Source: Verrucomicrobia bacterium UBA6015 | GTDB taxonomy: Bacteria > Verrucomicrobiota > Kiritimatiellia > UBA8416 | DNA: 8,641 nt | Assembly: GCA_002428045.1 (NCBI GenBank) | Contig: DIZZ01000240.1 | Coordinates: 3,004 to 11,644 of the forward strand | Reading direction: 5' to 3' | Part shown: in pieces, positions 7,754 to 8,641 of the stretch | Numbering within the stretch: the first letter of the stretch is position 1 | Layout: each line of letters opens with the position of its first letter | Notes under the pieces: model-generated | Seen by the model: only the letters and a program-made list of their open reading frames with translations | Told to the model about the DNA's origin: nothing | Databases searched by the model: none | Translations under genes and position numbers: made by a program

Positions 7754-8613
7754 CCCCCGATGATCGACCGGACCAGGTGCGCCGCAGCCTTTCCCTGATC
7801 CGACGCACTCGCCATTCGCCCCCCGACAACCCCCGTGCCGAGATAGAAATCCCAAAGGCCAAAGACTGGACTCGGAGTCGCCTCGGTAATCAGGCGGGCA
7901 CTCTCCTCATACGTGAAATACTGCCCCGTCGCGTCGCGATTGAAAACCGTGAGCAACACCGCATCGCCTAGCGGATCAAGCGTGCCAAGCTGCCCGAGCA
8001 GAGCCTCCAGCGATAGGTTTTCCAGGTATTCAATCGCGACCCCATCCTTCTGATCACCGAGGGCTTGGTGGGCTGCGCGGGCCTCGGCCAGCCCCGTTGA
8101 GGTGCCATCCGCGACCACCACCACGCGCCCCAGATCAGGGCGCATCATCTTCATCAGAGCGAATGTGGCCCCTGGATCCGTAACCTCCATCACCCCCGTA
8201 AACAGCGTGGCGTCATCGATCATTTCCATGGTGAAGTAATTGATACCACAAAAGACAATGGGCGTCTCGGGCGCTAGGCGGTCGTGGTGACGGCGGATAA
8301 AATCCAACGCATCATTATCCGCAACCAGCACCGCCGCGTAGCGAACCGCTGCGTGGCGCTCCAGCAGGTAAGGTAAAAGAAAATGCTCGGTAGCCGACAA
8401 GGGCTGGCGCTTGGTATCAAGGTATTCGACAACCATCTCCGCATTCACGGCCGCCAATTCATGTTGCACCGAGGCGGTCAGCCGATCCGTCCATGACTGC
8501 CCATAATGGTAGGAATTGAGCATCAGAACGCGCGGCGAAGTCGCCTCAGTCCGACCGGCGGCCAAGACGGGAACCCATGCACCGCAAGATGCCAACACAA
8601 GGATACACCTCAT
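7684..8613 (-). CDS. Hybrid sensor kinase, exported ABC-substrate-binding-like sensor (first part of a frame-broken gene)
   Basis: A 309-codon frame whose first 287 residues are genuine and whose last 22 are out-of-frame after the G6 run. Residues 1-19 look like a Sec signal peptide (MRCILVLASCGAWVPVLAAG). The remainder matches the ABC transporter substrate-binding-like sensor (PF04392 type) common at the front of PAS/histidine kinases: RVLMLNSYHYGQSWTD near 28-43, PETPIVFCGINYF near 115-127, and LWDFYLGTGVVGGRMAS near 253-269. The domain stops abruptly at VRSIIGG, and its missing end (ASPNALPIVKDSPN) is found intact in the -1 frame. The start ATG at 8613 has no clear ribosome-binding site; an in-frame stop lies at 8632-8634, so no upstream ATG, GTG or TTG start exists. 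Alone it would be a soluble periplasmic binding-like protein; I favour the sensor half of one 1,460-aa kinase. Confidence 0.85.
   Translation of the reverse strand: MRCILVLASCGAWVPVLAAGRTEATSPRVLMLNSYHYGQSWTDRLTASVQHELAAVNAEMVVEYLDTKRQPLSATEHFLLPYLLERHAAVRYAAVLVADNDALDFIRRHHDRLAPETPIVFCGINYFTMEMIDDATLFTGVMEVTDPGATFALMKMMRPDLGRVVVVADGTSTGLAEARAAHQALGDQKDGVAIEYLENLSLEALLGQLGTLDPLGDAVLLTVFNRDATGQYFTYEESARLITEATPSPVFGLWDFYLGTGVVGGRMASASDQGKAAAHLVRSIIGGLLRMRYRLSRTARTASCLMFLR
7753..7758 (-). other. Frame break at a G6 run in the sensor kinase gene
   Basis: On the coding strand the bases read ATC ATC GGG GGG CTT. Conserved sensor-domain sequence continues only if the next codon is GCT, which needs one more G or a -1 shift on the run. 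Either gives IIGGASPNALPIV, and the rest of the protein then follows without another break. G6 runs also occur at 2152-2157 and 7819-7824 without disrupting their frames. Confidence 0.9.
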
Positions 8614-8641
8614 CAGAGAAAACGTAACCGTTCACGGGGTA

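Noticed and set aside
7754..7855. TTG at 7855 as the true start of a separate kinase
   Set aside because: The first 34 residues are an out-of-frame reading of the sensor domain (Gly/Arg/Cys-rich, no homology). Real homology begins at the G run.
8584..8613. Lipobox LASC near the N-terminus of the sensor
   Set aside because: Only nine residues precede the Cys, too short for a lipoprotein signal; an ordinary Sec signal peptide with a later Ala-rich cleavage site fits better.

Overview
The window is ordinary-looking bacterial chromosomal DNA, GC-rich by eye and almost fully coding. An outer-membrane-type two-compartment cell plan is suggested by a hybrid sensor kinase with an exported solute-binding domain. 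The arginyl-tRNA synthetase type, the RdgC-like protein that carries an FLTWLWYFSE block, and a zinc-finger/winged-helix hypothetical protein together remind me of the PVC group (Verrucomicrobiota/Kiritimatiellota) or of deltaproteobacteria. That placement comes from memory of the families and is weak. No tRNA, rRNA, CRISPR array, insertion sequence or integrase was seen.

Layout, left to right. Positions 1-855 (+) hold the 3' part of an RdgC-like recombination-associated protein whose N-terminus lies outside the window. After only 4 bp it meets, tail to tail, a minus-strand gene (860-2329) for an unrecognised protein with a long Arg/Gly/Pro-rich disordered N-terminus, a canonical-spacing C2H2 zinc finger and a probable winged-helix C-terminus. 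Next on the minus strand comes argS (2393-4123). After a gap of about 108 bp comes a very large minus-strand hybrid histidine kinase (4232-8613) that starts just inside the right edge. Minus-strand transcription would run kinase, argS, zinc-finger gene.

The main anomaly is in the kinase. Its reading frame is broken at a run of six G (minus strand; 7753-7758). One extra G, or a -1 shift at that point, joins a 287-residue exported ABC-substrate-binding-like sensor to 1,173 residues carrying the rest of that sensor, a PAS domain, one membrane helix, three more PAS domains, HisKA, HATPase, receiver and HPt domains, for 1,460 aa in total. The break may be a sequencing or assembly error, a real mutation, or slippage; the sequence alone cannot decide. 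A second, longer G run (nine G, 1980-1988) lies in the low-complexity part of the zinc-finger gene and leaves its frame intact.

No functional link between the genes is evident beyond two likely nucleic-acid-binding proteins (RdgC-like and zinc-finger) being immediate convergent neighbours. The kinase contains its own full phosphorelay through the HPt stage, but no separate response regulator is visible in the window.
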